The position numbers and the translations under genes were made by a program. The notes below the pieces were generated by a model. It saw nothing but the letters and a program-made list of their open reading frames with translations. It had not been told where the DNA came from and ran no database searches. Shown piece after piece: positions 30,665-39,693 of a DNA stretch of 46,927 bases (positions are counted from its first letter, which is position 1; the number at the start of each line of letters is the position of its first letter). This stretch comes from JAVBUY01 sp031552735 (GTDB lineage Bacteria > Bacillota > Clostridia > Christensenellales > Aristaeellaceae): assembly GCA_031552735.1 (NCBI GenBank), contig JAVBMF010000035.1, positions 1 through 46,927 of the forward strand, read 5' to 3'.

Positions 30665-32686
30665 CTACTCCCCCACCCGCTCCAGCACCATCGCGGTGCG
30701 CGCGGGGCTATAAATCAGAAACCCCAGCCCCTCGTTCTCGCGCGGCACAGCCTCATACACCGTCTCGTGCGAAATGCGGCCCTGCCCGCCATATTCCGAC
30801 TGATCGCTGTCCATGATCACACGGTACTTGCCCGGCTGCGTCACCGGCAGGAAGAACGCCTGAATCGACTGCGTGGGGTGGAAGTTGAACAGATACGTCA
30901 GCCCGGCCTTCTCGTAGGCCAGCACCTTGCGCCAATCCTCCTGCCACAGATTGCGCGCGAACGGCGCCTGCAACGTGTGGTGTCGGGTCGCCTGCGCCAG
31001 CATGTCGTGATCGAACGCGCCAAGCTGGCTATAGCGCAGCAGCTCGTCGTCGGCCAGATTCCACTGCCTGCGCGCGTGATGGAAGCTCCAACCGTTGCCC
31101 TCGCGCGGGAAATCTATCCACTCGGGGTGCCCAAACTCATTGCCCATGAAGTTCAGATACCCTTCGCCCGCCAGTGTCAACGTCACCCAGCGAATCATCT
31201 TGTGCAGCGCCATCGCACGCTCAATGATCAGGTTCTCGCTGGCGCGGTTCATCGCCCAGTACATCTCTTTGTCGGCCAGGCGGAACATGATGGTCTTGTC
31301 CCCGACCAGCGCCTGGTCGTGTGATTCGGCATAGCCGACATTCTTCTCCTGCGGACGGCGCGTGGTCAGCTCGTGCCACATCTTGGCAATGTCCCACGCC
31401 TCGTCGGGCGTGTCTTTGCACATCTTGATCCAGAAATCCGGCACGCCCATCGCCAGACGATAGTCAAACCCCAACCCACCCTGACTGACCGGCAGGCACA
31501 TGCCGGGCATGCCGCTCATGTCCTCGCTGACCAGCACGGCCTGCTTTTTCACCTCGTGCGCAAGGTCGGCGGCCAGTTGCAGATACGTCACCGCCTCGAT
31601 ATTGGTATTCATGCTGAAGTAGCGGTCGTAGCTGTCAAACGCGGTCCCCAGCCCGTGGTCGTGGTACAGCATCGACGTGATGCCATCGAAACGGAACCCA
31701 TCAAAGTGATATTCTTCCAGCCAGAAGCGCACGTTGGACAGCAGGAAGTGGACGACCTCGTGCTTGCCATAGTTGAACAGCTTGGAATCCCACGCCGGAT
31801 GATCCCCAGCAAAAAACTGTGTATCCGTGCCGTCGAATTGATTGATGCCCTCGGCGGTGTTCTTGACCGCGTGGCTGTGCACCAGATCAAGCAACACCGA
31901 CAGCCCCATCGCGTGCGCGGTATTGATCAGCTCTTTCAGGTCGTCGGGCGTGCCGTACCAACTGGACACCGCGAAGAAATTGCTGACCTGATAGCCGAAC
32001 GACGCATAGTATGGATGCTCCATGATGGCCATGAGCTGCACGGTGTTGTAGCCGTCGGCCTTGATGCGCGGCAGCACGGTCTGCGTAAACTCGCGGTAGG
32101 TGCCGATGCCCTCGCGCTCCTGAGCCATGCCGACGTGCGCCTCATAGATCAGCGGCGGCACATTCTTCTTGGGCGAGAAGCGCGCGTCGGTCCAGTGGAA
32201 CGCCTGTTCCGGCGCCCAAATCTGCCCGGCGAAGTTGTGCGTGCGCTCGTCCTGCACAACGCGCCGCATGTATAGCGGGATACGGTCGCTGGTCTGTCCG
32301 TTGGCGGTGACCTGCACCTTCACGCCCTGCTGGTGGCGCAGCGCGTCGTGCCCGGGCAAGTGGATTTCCCAGTCGCCCTGCGCATTGACGCGCGTCAGCG
32401 GGTGACTGTCGCGGTTCCAGCCGTTGAAGTCGCCGATCAGATGCATCGCGTCTGCGCCGGGCGCCCACTCACGATACACCCAGCCATCCTGCTCGCGATG
32501 GAAGCCATAGTGCAGATGCCCGCTGGCAAAGTCAATCAGCGTTTTGCCACCATCCAGCAGCGTCTTGCGCGCCGCCTTATAGCGGGACATACGCAGGTTG
32601 ATATCCCCCTCGTAGCGCGAAAGCCATGGGTCGATGTCCAGGATCGCATAGCGTTTGGGCTCAATCGCCTTGATGCGTGGCGGCAT
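30665..32686 (-). CDS. glgB: 1,4-alpha-glucan branching enzyme, eukaryote-like GH13_8 type
   Basis: 673 residues. It moves part of an alpha-1,4 chain to an alpha-1,6 position to branch glycogen. The N-terminal helix and CBM48 part (YAILDIDPWLSRYEGDINLR, then YREWAPGADAMHLIGDFNGW) matches the eukaryotic and cyanobacterial GH13_8 branch rather than typical bacterial GH13_9 enzymes. The barrel keeps the catalytic nucleophile Asp in FDGFRFDGITSM, the acid/base Glu in VLVSEDMSGMP and the third Asp in YAESHDQALVGD. Other markers are AIMEHPYYASFGYQVSNFF and MGNEFGHPEWIDFPREGN. GGAGGG precedes the ATG at 32686. No other glycogen gene (glgA, glgC, glgP) is in the window, so it stands alone. Confidence 0.95.
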   Translation of the reverse strand: MPPRIKAIEPKRYAILDIDPWLSRYEGDINLRMSRYKAARKTLLDGGKTLIDFASGHLHYGFHREQDGWVYREWAPGADAMHLIGDFNGWNRDSHPLTRVNAQGDWEIHLPGHDALRHQQGVKVQVTANGQTSDRIPLYMRRVVQDERTHNFAGQIWAPEQAFHWTDARFSPKKNVPPLIYEAHVGMAQEREGIGTYREFTQTVLPRIKADGYNTVQLMAIMEHPYYASFGYQVSNFFAVSSWYGTPDDLKELINTAHAMGLSVLLDLVHSHAVKNTAEGINQFDGTDTQFFAGDHPAWDSKLFNYGKHEVVHFLLSNVRFWLEEYHFDGFRFDGITSMLYHDHGLGTAFDSYDRYFSMNTNIEAVTYLQLAADLAHEVKKQAVLVSEDMSGMPGMCLPVSQGGLGFDYRLAMGVPDFWIKMCKDTPDEAWDIAKMWHELTTRRPQEKNVGYAESHDQALVGDKTIMFRLADKEMYWAMNRASENLIIERAMALHKMIRWVTLTLAGEGYLNFMGNEFGHPEWIDFPREGNGWSFHHARRQWNLADDELLRYSQLGAFDHDMLAQATRHHTLQAPFARNLWQEDWRKVLAYEKAGLTYLFNFHPTQSIQAFFLPVTQPGKYRVIMDSDQSEYGGQGRISHETVYEAVPRENEGLGFLIYSPARTAMVLERVGE

Positions 32687-32711
32687 GCGACATCCCTCCT
32701 GACGGGTTAAT

Positions 32712-32749
32712 CAATAGACGCAGGACGCATCCTGCGACACATTCTATTG
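32712..32749. other. Hairpin between glgB and the GT-C gene
   Basis: CAATAGA...TCTATTG encloses a perfect CGCAGGA/TCCTGCG stem with a four-base loop. There is no T-run, so it may be an mRNA-stability or processing hairpin rather than a terminator. Confidence 0.4.
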
Positions 32750-32760
32750 TACACAGCGCG

Positions 32761-34545
32761 CTAAGCGCCCTGCTCCAGCACTTTGGGCGTGACCAGATAA
32801 TACTCGCCGAACTGCTCGATGGTGAACAGCTCCGGATCAAAATCGTTGATGTCCAAATCATAGACAATGTAGCGCGCCTTTTCCTCGGGATCGATGAGGA
32901 AGGTGGTGATGTCCATGAGCTGGTATCGCTCGTCAAAGGGCAGCCACATGCGGCCATCCGGGTCGAGCACTTCCTGATCGCCATGCGTGTAACCGGGCTC
33001 CAGGCGCTGCGTATACTCGATGAGCAGCTCCTCCGGGATGCCGTAGATATTCTCCTCGGGCAGCGACTGCGTGACATACAGCGTGTCAAACTTGCGGCCT
33101 CTCGCCGCCTCCATGGCGTCGGTCAGGTCGGCATAGTAGTAGTGACCTAACTTATGCTGCGTATCGGCGGAGAAGTAGTCCAGCCCAAAGCGCACGCCGC
33201 CATAGAGCGTCGCCAGCACCAGCACCACCGCCAGCACGCGCTGGCGCTGGCCGACGCGATACACCGCGTAAGCGATCATCAGCATCACCGGATACATCAG
33301 GATCGCGCCTTTGCCCAAGTGCACCGCGTCAGTATTCAGGCACACCCAGCAGCCCATCACAAACCACAGCAGGACCAGCAGCATGCCCCAGCGGATCTTG
33401 GCGGTGCCCTCGGCGGTATCGCTGTCGGGCATGCCCGGCGTCCCAGCGAGCACGCGCTTCTGGATGCGGTCGCACCACCACAGCACAACGCCAAAGAGAA
33501 TCAGCGGCAGCGAGAACAGATAGTGCGCGCCATATTGCGGCAAATCCATATACATATAGCCATCGGTCTGGTACAGCAACACGTCCAGCAGGTACTTGGT
33601 GTTGCGCACAAAGCCCGGGTACAGCTCGTCCTGCATGAAGACAATCTCGGTCGAACGCACCGACTCGGGGTAATATTGAATGGTCAGGCCGAAAAGTTTA
33701 AAGCTCTCGCCGCCGACGTAGTTTAGGATCATGGTCGCTAGGAATGGCGCGGCAACCACCAGATAGATGCCCGCGCAAATCAGCGCTTCATACCAGCGGA
33801 TGCGTTTGCCAGTGACCAGCGCAATCCCCGCGGCAATCAGGAAAAACGGCACCGCGTATAGCGACACGCCGTAGGTATACATGCTCAGCGCGTAGAACAC
33901 CATGGCGACATAATACCACGCCTTGCGCTCATACCCGCGCAGCAGGCAGTATGTGCCGAACAGGAAGAAGTGCGGGAACAGCGCGCAGTCGATCGCCCAG
34001 CGACTCTGCATGATGTGCCAGGGGTTGAGCATCAGCAGCGCCAGCGCCAGATATCCAAACCGCTTGCCCAGCGTGCGGCGCGCCATATCCCAATAGACCG
34101 GGATGGACGCCAGCGTCACCAGCATCAGTGGCAAGCGCATCGTCAGGCGCGATTCTCCGAACAGCTTGAACAACCCCGCCTGCATATAGGTGAGCATCGC
34201 GCTCATCTGGCCCTTGCTCCATGCCTCTAGGTGTGCGGGCCAAGCCGTGCCCAGCCGGTCGGTGCCATACTTGGCCAGCGCCATCGCGTCCAGCGCACCC
34301 ATCGCGCCGTCCTGATTAACGCCGCCGGGCAGCGCCGGAAACTTATACAGCCGCAGGAACAAGCCATACGCGGCAATGATAATCAGCCCGATCCACAGCA
34401 TCGCGGGCAACATCCGGTCGATGGCGCGCTCGGTCCATTCCACCGCGCCCAGCCGCGCCATGCGCCGCTGGATGCCCAGATGAAACGCCCACACGCAGCA
34501 GATCGTCGCCAGCCAGAAGAGCACCGTCGTGGTTTTGGAAAACAT
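32761..34545 (-). CDS. Membrane glycosyltransferase, GT39/ArnT-like (GT-C fold)
   Basis: 594 residues with about eleven membrane helices over residues 1-430 and a soluble tail of about 160 residues. The first outer loop holds GGVNQDGAMGALDAMALAKYG, with the acidic residue expected at the catalytic position of GT-C enzymes that use polyprenyl-phosphate sugars (protein O-mannosyltransferases, ArnT, PmtA). The start overlaps the stop of the GtrB-like gene by one base. Because a donor-making enzyme lies just upstream, the likely job is to transfer that sugar to a protein or lipid-linked glycan outside the cell. Acceptor unknown. Confidence 0.8.
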   Translation of the reverse strand: MFSKTTTVLFWLATICCVWAFHLGIQRRMARLGAVEWTERAIDRMLPAMLWIGLIIIAAYGLFLRLYKFPALPGGVNQDGAMGALDAMALAKYGTDRLGTAWPAHLEAWSKGQMSAMLTYMQAGLFKLFGESRLTMRLPLMLVTLASIPVYWDMARRTLGKRFGYLALALLMLNPWHIMQSRWAIDCALFPHFFLFGTYCLLRGYERKAWYYVAMVFYALSMYTYGVSLYAVPFFLIAAGIALVTGKRIRWYEALICAGIYLVVAAPFLATMILNYVGGESFKLFGLTIQYYPESVRSTEIVFMQDELYPGFVRNTKYLLDVLLYQTDGYMYMDLPQYGAHYLFSLPLILFGVVLWWCDRIQKRVLAGTPGMPDSDTAEGTAKIRWGMLLVLLWFVMGCWVCLNTDAVHLGKGAILMYPVMLMIAYAVYRVGQRQRVLAVVLVLATLYGGVRFGLDYFSADTQHKLGHYYYADLTDAMEAARGRKFDTLYVTQSLPEENIYGIPEELLIEYTQRLEPGYTHGDQEVLDPDGRMWLPFDERYQLMDITTFLIDPEEKARYIVYDLDINDFDPELFTIEQFGEYYLVTPKVLEQGA

Positions 34546-35492
34546 CAGTTGTCCCCTTTCGTCGCTTCGCCCGCCATGCGCTCGATCAGGTACCGCGGCC
34601 GACCCTTGACTTCTTCGTAAATCTTGGCGATGTACAGGCCGATCACGCCCATCGCCACCAGCGTAATGCCGCCGATGATCAGTTGCAGCAGAATGACGGT
34701 GGTGAAGCCCTCCACCGCCTTGCCCGCCAGCTTCATATACAGCGTCTGGCCGCCCATCACAGCGAACAGCGCCAGCATCAGGCCGCCCGCCACTGTGATC
34801 ATGTGCAGCGGCATGGCGGAAAAAGAGGCGATGGCGTGCAGTGCCAGCCGCACCAGGCTGGTCAGCGAGAAACGCGACTGGCCGCCCGCGCGCTCGGCCA
34901 CGTCAAACTCCACCTGTGTGCGCGGGAAGCCCACCCAACTGGACATCGCGCGGAAGAAGGTCTGCCGCTCCGGCATGCGCTTCCAGGCCTCAATGGCCTC
35001 GCGATCCAGCAGGCGAAAATCCGACGCGTCCATCAGGTCGATGCCCGACGACTTGTGCAGCAGCCCATAGAACGTATTGGCAGCCCAGCGTTTCAGGCCG
35101 GACTCATTGCCGCGCGTGCGCTTCTTTCCCTCGACCACCTTGTAGCCCTCGTCGCGCCACTTTCGCACCATCTCGGGCAATATCTCCGGCGGGTGCTGCA
35201 TGTCGCAGTCCATGATCACCGCGCATTCCCCGCGCGCGTGATCCAGCCCGGCGGACATCGCGCCCTCCTTGCCAAAGTTGCGGCTGAGTTTGATCGCGCG
35301 CACATTGGGCAAATCGTTGGCCAGCAGCGATAATTGGATCCAAGTATCGTCGCGGGAGCCGTCGTCCACCAGCACAAAATCGTGCGCGATGCCCGCCTCG
35401 TTGAGCACGCGGTCGGTGCGCTGCACACTGCTGCGGATAATGGCTCCCTCGTTGTATACCGGCATAATAACGGTCAGCGTATTTGTTGGCAT
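34545..35492 (-). CDS. Polyprenyl-phosphate glycosyltransferase, GtrB/DPM1-like
   Basis: 315 residues from the ATG at 35492 (GGGGGA upstream); longer readings run into the neighbouring gene. The GT2 domain has VIMPVYNEGAIIRSS, VDDGSRDDTW, NFGKEGAMSAGLDHA and MDCDMQHPPEILPEM. Two C-terminal membrane helices and the end YIAKIYEEVKGRPRYLIE are typical of enzymes such as GtrB and YkoT that load a hexose onto undecaprenyl phosphate. The product would serve the GT-C enzyme encoded immediately downstream. Confidence 0.9.
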   Translation of the reverse strand: MPTNTLTVIMPVYNEGAIIRSSVQRTDRVLNEAGIAHDFVLVDDGSRDDTWIQLSLLANDLPNVRAIKLSRNFGKEGAMSAGLDHARGECAVIMDCDMQHPPEILPEMVRKWRDEGYKVVEGKKRTRGNESGLKRWAANTFYGLLHKSSGIDLMDASDFRLLDREAIEAWKRMPERQTFFRAMSSWVGFPRTQVEFDVAERAGGQSRFSLTSLVRLALHAIASFSAMPLHMITVAGGLMLALFAVMGGQTLYMKLAGKAVEGFTTVILLQLIIGGITLVAMGVIGLYIAKIYEEVKGRPRYLIERMAGEATKGDN

Positions 35493-35559
35493 ATGTCCCC
35501 CATGTGACCAATTTTTTGCATATTCATTATACCGCGTTCGGCGGCGACTGGCAAGGGAA

Positions 35560-36579
35560 CTAGCGACCCGATGGTTGCTTGGCCAATCGTGCCGCACCGC
35601 ACAGCCCGACCAGCGTGCCAATGCCATAGGCCAAATGCACCGCCACATACAGCGGCGGCAGGCACAGCCCGACGCGCAGTTTGGCGCGCGGCGAGCGCAG
35701 CGCATCGAACACCGCAAAGCCCAGCGCGCAGCCCGCGTAGGCAATGGCCAGCGTGATCAGCGGCCAGGTGAGGCCACAGCACGCGGCTAACCCACAGGCG
35801 ACCAGCGCCAGCACAAACAACGCGGGCACGACATGGCGCGGTGAAAACGCGCGCGGCGCAATGCCCAGCGACAAGCCGATCCAGCGGCCATTGTCCCACT
35901 TTTGCCGCAGCATGCCGGGCAGCGTGCGGCGCGCGGTGTGGCGGGAGTGTATGTCCGGCACATAGTAGAACTGGTATCCGGCGGCGCGCATGCGCGCGTG
36001 CATGTCGTTGTCCTCGGTGCGCGCCAGCCGCTCGTCATAGCGGCCCACCCGGTCATACACCGACTTTTTGTACATCGCATAGGCCAGCGTATCCACAGGC
36101 CGTTCGCCGCCCACATTGCGGAAGGCCGCCGCGCCACCGGCAAAGCGCGAGGTGTCCAGCGCCACCAGCACCGCCTCGGCATCGCTGCGCGGCGGTGTCG
36201 CCGCGACGTGCCCGCCGACGATGTCGTGTCCCGCGTCAATGGCCGCCACGTTTTTGTGCAGAAAGTCCGGGGGGATGCTCGCGTGCGCGTCCACGCGCAC
36301 AATCAGCTCGCCCCGCGCGGCTGCCAGCGCCACATTGCAGCCGCAGGGCAGTGTACGTTTCGGGTTGTCCAACACTTGCACGTCCATCGGCGCGGAGGCG
36401 GCAAAATCCAGCATCAGTCGCTTGGTGTCATCGGTTGACGCACCGTCCACCAGCACCAATTCCAGCTCGGCTGGCAAAAATTGCTGCGCGAGGATATCGT
36501 CAAACAGCGAGGGCAAATACGCTGCTGCATTGTATGCCACCACGATCAGGCTGACGCGCGGGCACTTTACATCGGCCAT
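35560..36579 (-). CDS. Family 2 glycosyltransferase, ExoA-like
   Basis: 339 residues. A GT2 fold with SLIVVAYNAAAYLPSLFDDI, LVLVDGASTDDTKRL, GELIVRVDAHASIPPDFLHK, and RTEDNDMHARMRAAGYQFYY, followed by three to four hydrophobic helices at about 240-335. The DAHA form of the metal-binding motif, together with RTEDNDMH, matches the ExoA subgroup of exopolysaccharide synthesis. It lies 67 bases upstream of the GtrB-like gene and shares 13 bases with the next GT2 gene; all three read leftward. Confidence 0.88.
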   Translation of the reverse strand: MADVKCPRVSLIVVAYNAAAYLPSLFDDILAQQFLPAELELVLVDGASTDDTKRLMLDFAASAPMDVQVLDNPKRTLPCGCNVALAAARGELIVRVDAHASIPPDFLHKNVAAIDAGHDIVGGHVAATPPRSDAEAVLVALDTSRFAGGAAAFRNVGGERPVDTLAYAMYKKSVYDRVGRYDERLARTEDNDMHARMRAAGYQFYYVPDIHSRHTARRTLPGMLRQKWDNGRWIGLSLGIAPRAFSPRHVVPALFVLALVACGLAACCGLTWPLITLAIAYAGCALGFAVFDALRSPRAKLRVGLCLPPLYVAVHLAYGIGTLVGLCGAARLAKQPSGR

Positions 36580-37526
36580 GTCGTCACCCCCTCGTATCCC
36601 TCGTCCCGCACGCGATAGCTAAGCAGCCCGGCGGGCAGGTAGAAAAACAGCAGCTTTTGCGCCGCATAGCCGCGCAATCCGTCCGGCGAAAACCGAAACC
36701 ACACCATCTGCATCGCCTGTGCCAGCACTGTTGCGGACAGCGCGGCCCGCGGGGCGACGCACAGCGCGATCAGGCTGATCAGGTCGATCAACCAACCGGC
36801 TAGGCTCTCCCACGTATTGCGCATCAGCCACAGCAGACTGCCCGCTTTGGCGGCGGCGACCAGCGCCTGTCCATAGCCCAGGCGGCGCTTGTTCAGCAGT
36901 ATCTGGCGAATCCCCCGGTTATCGCGCACGTGATCCATATGCGTGGCCATCGGCACGGGCAGGTCGGCCACACGCGCACCGGTTCTGTCCAGCCGTGCTT
37001 TCAGCTCGGCCTCCTCACAGGCGATCACATCCCCGCACCAGTTGCCCGCCTTGCGCAGCGCAGCGGCGTCGATGCACAGCGCGCCGCCAAAGCTGGGCGC
37101 CTCGCGCAGCGCCGCCGTGCCCACAAACGTCGCATGCTCGGTGTCGGCCACGCCGTTTTTGACGTATATGTCGCGGCGGATGCCGATCGCGCCCGCCCAT
37201 TTGCCTTCGGCCAGTGCCACGTCGGCGGCCTGCGCAAAGCCGGGCGCCAACTGCATGTCGCCGTCCAGGAACAGGATGCGCTCGCCCTGCGCCAGATTCG
37301 CGCCGACGCGACGGGCCAGCGCCGCGGTGGTATTTTCCGCGCGCAGGCGATAGCAGGGCACCTTTGCATCCAGCGCATAGCGCGGCGAATCATCGGATGA
37401 ATGCGAATCAACGTAGAGCAATTCGTACGGCACATCGGCTAGCACGGTTTTGACGGACGCAAAGCAGGCCGCCAGTTTCGCGCCTTCATTGCGCCCGATC
37501 ACCACCACGCTGAGCACCGCGTTCAC
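36567..37526 (-). CDS. Family 2 glycosyltransferase
   Basis: 319 residues. VVVIGRNEGAKLAACFASV, LLYVDSHSSDDSPRYAL and ERILFLDGDMQLAPGFAQAA are the nucleotide-sugar and DxD-type motifs of GT2. The C-terminal region has hydrophobic helices near 225-300, so the enzyme is likely membrane-attached. Acceptor and sugar unknown. It is the first gene of the leftward four-gene run and ends inside the start of the ExoA-like gene. Confidence 0.85.
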   Translation of the reverse strand: MNAVLSVVVIGRNEGAKLAACFASVKTVLADVPYELLYVDSHSSDDSPRYALDAKVPCYRLRAENTTAALARRVGANLAQGERILFLDGDMQLAPGFAQAADVALAEGKWAGAIGIRRDIYVKNGVADTEHATFVGTAALREAPSFGGALCIDAAALRKAGNWCGDVIACEEAELKARLDRTGARVADLPVPMATHMDHVRDNRGIRQILLNKRRLGYGQALVAAAKAGSLLWLMRNTWESLAGWLIDLISLIALCVAPRAALSATVLAQAMQMVWFRFSPDGLRGYAAQKLLFFYLPAGLLSYRVRDEGYEGVTTWPM

Positions 37527-37542
37527 CTCGCATCATCCCGGA

Positions 37543-37571
37543 TTTACCATCCACGCATTGTATGATATAAT
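37543..37571 (+). promoter_or_regulatory. Promoter of the GT2 gene at 37622
   Basis: TTTACC (37543-37548), a 17-bp spacer and TATAAT (37566-37571). The AT-rich block around it may also hold the promoter of the leftward operon, for which no good -35 was found. Confidence 0.6.
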
Positions 37572-37621
37572 ATCGTATTATTATCGCACATTCCCCATCG
37601 GGGTGCAAGGAGAAGTCTTGT

Positions 37622-38638
37622 ATGCGGCTGAGCATCATCATCCCTGTGTATAACACCGCGCCCTATCTTTCGGCGTGCCTTTCCAGCGTATGCGTGCTGC
37701 CCAAAGCGCAGGTGCAGATCATCTGCGTCAACGACGGCAGCACCGACCAAAGCGACGCGGTGCTCAAGGATTTTGTCATCCGCTACCCGCACCTGATCTA
37801 CCTGCGCCACGAGCAAAATCAAGGTCTGTCGGCGGCACGAAACACCGGCCTAGATCGCGCCGATGGTGAGTATATCCTGTTCCTCGACAGCGACGACGTG
37901 CTGGACAACGCGGCGGTGCTGCCGCTGCTGCATCAGGCCATCGAGCACGATCTGGATATCCTGCAAACCGCGTTCACGCGCTTTGACGACGCCACAGGCA
38001 GACCGCTGCCCGTGCCACCCATGCCCGCGCCGACCGGCGTGCTGTCCGGCGACGCGTGCCTCGCGCGGCTTTGCGCCGACGGTACGTTCGAGCCGCTGAC
38101 CGTCATCCGCCTCTATCGCCGCGCGTTTCTTTTGGCGCACGGTTTGCGCATGACCGAAGGCTTTTTGTTCGAGGACGAGCTGTTCACCGCCCCGGTGTTC
38201 TTGCTGGCACAGCGCGTGATGATCACTGACACGCCACTGTATCACTACCGCCAGCGCGAGGGCAGCATCATGCGCGGCTTCCAGAAAAGCAGCGCGTGGT
38301 GCGAGCATCAGCTCAAGATTTGCCGCATCCTGACCGAGCTGACCAGCGCCCCGCCCATGACGCCCGGCAAAGCGGCGCTAAAGAATCGTACCGCCGCCAT
38401 CGCGCTATCCATCGCCAAGAACATTGACGCGTATGGGCTGACCGGCGACGTGCGGCAGCAAGCGCTGCGCTTTGTGCGCGCACATCGCGGAGAAATTTGC
38501 TTGTATGCAGCGTTGAGCGCCTCCCATTCGTTGCATGGACAGGGGTGGTTGCTGCGCGTCAGCCTGCCCGCGTTTCTGGCGTTCTACCACCTGCTCGCCC
38601 CGCGCACAAAGAAGGAGAGTCCATGCGAAAAGGCCTGA
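37622..38638 (+). CDS. Family 2 glycosyltransferase
   Basis: 338 residues; AAGGAGA lies 8 bases before the ATG. LSIIIPVYNTAPYLSACLSS, CVNDGSTDQSDAVL, QGLSAARNTGLDRADGEYIL and FLDSDDVLDN are textbook GT2 motifs. A C-terminal helical portion has no clear membrane span. Substrates unknown. The secreted-protein gene downstream starts 16 bases before this gene's end, so they are co-expressed. Confidence 0.9.
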   Translation: MRLSIIIPVYNTAPYLSACLSSVCVLPKAQVQIICVNDGSTDQSDAVLKDFVIRYPHLIYLRHEQNQGLSAARNTGLDRADGEYILFLDSDDVLDNAAVLPLLHQAIEHDLDILQTAFTRFDDATGRPLPVPPMPAPTGVLSGDACLARLCADGTFEPLTVIRLYRRAFLLAHGLRMTEGFLFEDELFTAPVFLLAQRVMITDTPLYHYRQREGSIMRGFQKSSAWCEHQLKICRILTELTSAPPMTPGKAALKNRTAAIALSIAKNIDAYGLTGDVRQQALRFVRAHRGEICLYAALSASHSLHGQGWLLRVSLPAFLAFYHLLAPRTKKESPCEKA

Positions 38639-39648
38639 TTTGGCTGGTGCTGCTGTGCCTGTGCCTGTCCACAGGGCTGGCAGCGGCGTCTGGCCGGCTC
38701 TATGACGACCCGGCGGCGTTGGCCGCGCTGATGGCCGACGAACTGCCCGATGGCCGCGATCTGGTCATCACCGAGCGGGACGTCGACTTTCTGGAGATTC
38801 GCGACAATGATCTGCGCATCACCGCCAGCGTGCTCTTTCGCATGGACGCGCTGGCGTTGCCGCGCCCGGTAACCGTCACGCTGGAGGCGGAGCGTGAGGA
38901 TCGCTTCCAGCAACTAACGCTGACGCATGCCGCCGACGGCGGCGCGCCGACCAGTGCCAGTGTGACCACCATACAGTACCTGAGCGCCGTCGATCCGGGG
39001 CGCGTTGTGGAGGCGCAGCACACCTACGCCATCCCCAAAGTCGATGTGGGCACCGTGCTGGGCGCGTTCCTGGCCGACCCGGGCAGCCTGATCGCCCAGC
39101 CCGACGCCGCCCCGCTCCATGCCGCCGCACCCCGGCAGCCCACGCCGGAGCAGCTTGGGCGCGTGCAGTCGCTGTGCGAACCGGGCGTGCTGGCCGCGAT
39201 GTGTCAGGGGCGCACCCCGGTGCTGTTCCCGGAATTGCGCGTCCTCGCGCGCGACGATATTTCGGCGCGGGCCGAGGCGGCGGAGTTCGGCGTCGATCTG
39301 ATCATTGATTACCACAGCGAGGCGGGCGGCACGCCGCAGGTCTATCGCGTGACCGCGCTGCGGCGCATGGCCGGGCAGGGCGAGCAGTCGTTTGGCTTCC
39401 TGTTGGAAGCGCAGCCCGGCGGCGATGTCGTGCCGCTGACCCGTGCGACGGTCACCGCCCGCGCGTATGCGGGTGCAGAGCGGGGCTATGCGGCGCACAC
39501 GCACCGGTTCGATATGCTGGTCGCCGACCCGATCGCGCTGATGGCGCAATTCCTGGCCGACCCGGACTATCCGTTGGTCGCCGACGGCGTGCTGGATGAC
39601 CGGTTTGCCGTGATGGATGCGGACACCGCGCACACGCACGAGCAATAG
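38623..39648 (+). CDS. Secreted protein of unknown function
   Basis: 341 residues from the ATG at 38623 (GAAGGAGAG upstream); a longer frame would run antisense-like through the GT2 gene. The signal peptide covers about residues 1-22 (LIWLVLLCLCLSTGLAAA). The mature protein looks like two related beta-rich modules separated near residue 165 (AAPRQPTPEQLGRV): LRITASVLFRMDALALPRPV in the first and YRVTALRRMAGQGEQSFGFL in the second. Both end with a GAFLADPGSLIA or AQFLADPDYPLV motif, suggesting an internal duplication. No known family. It is tied to the glycosyltransferase upstream by overlap and could act on the surface. Confidence 0.7.
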   Translation: MRKGLIWLVLLCLCLSTGLAAASGRLYDDPAALAALMADELPDGRDLVITERDVDFLEIRDNDLRITASVLFRMDALALPRPVTVTLEAEREDRFQQLTLTHAADGGAPTSASVTTIQYLSAVDPGRVVEAQHTYAIPKVDVGTVLGAFLADPGSLIAQPDAAPLHAAAPRQPTPEQLGRVQSLCEPGVLAAMCQGRTPVLFPELRVLARDDISARAEAAEFGVDLIIDYHSEAGGTPQVYRVTALRRMAGQGEQSFGFLLEAQPGGDVVPLTRATVTARAYAGAERGYAAHTHRFDMLVADPIALMAQFLADPDYPLVADGVLDDRFAVMDADTAHTHEQ

Positions 39649-39693
39649 GGCGGCCAGTCGCAGCAAAAGATATCCCACAAGGAGCGTGCACGC

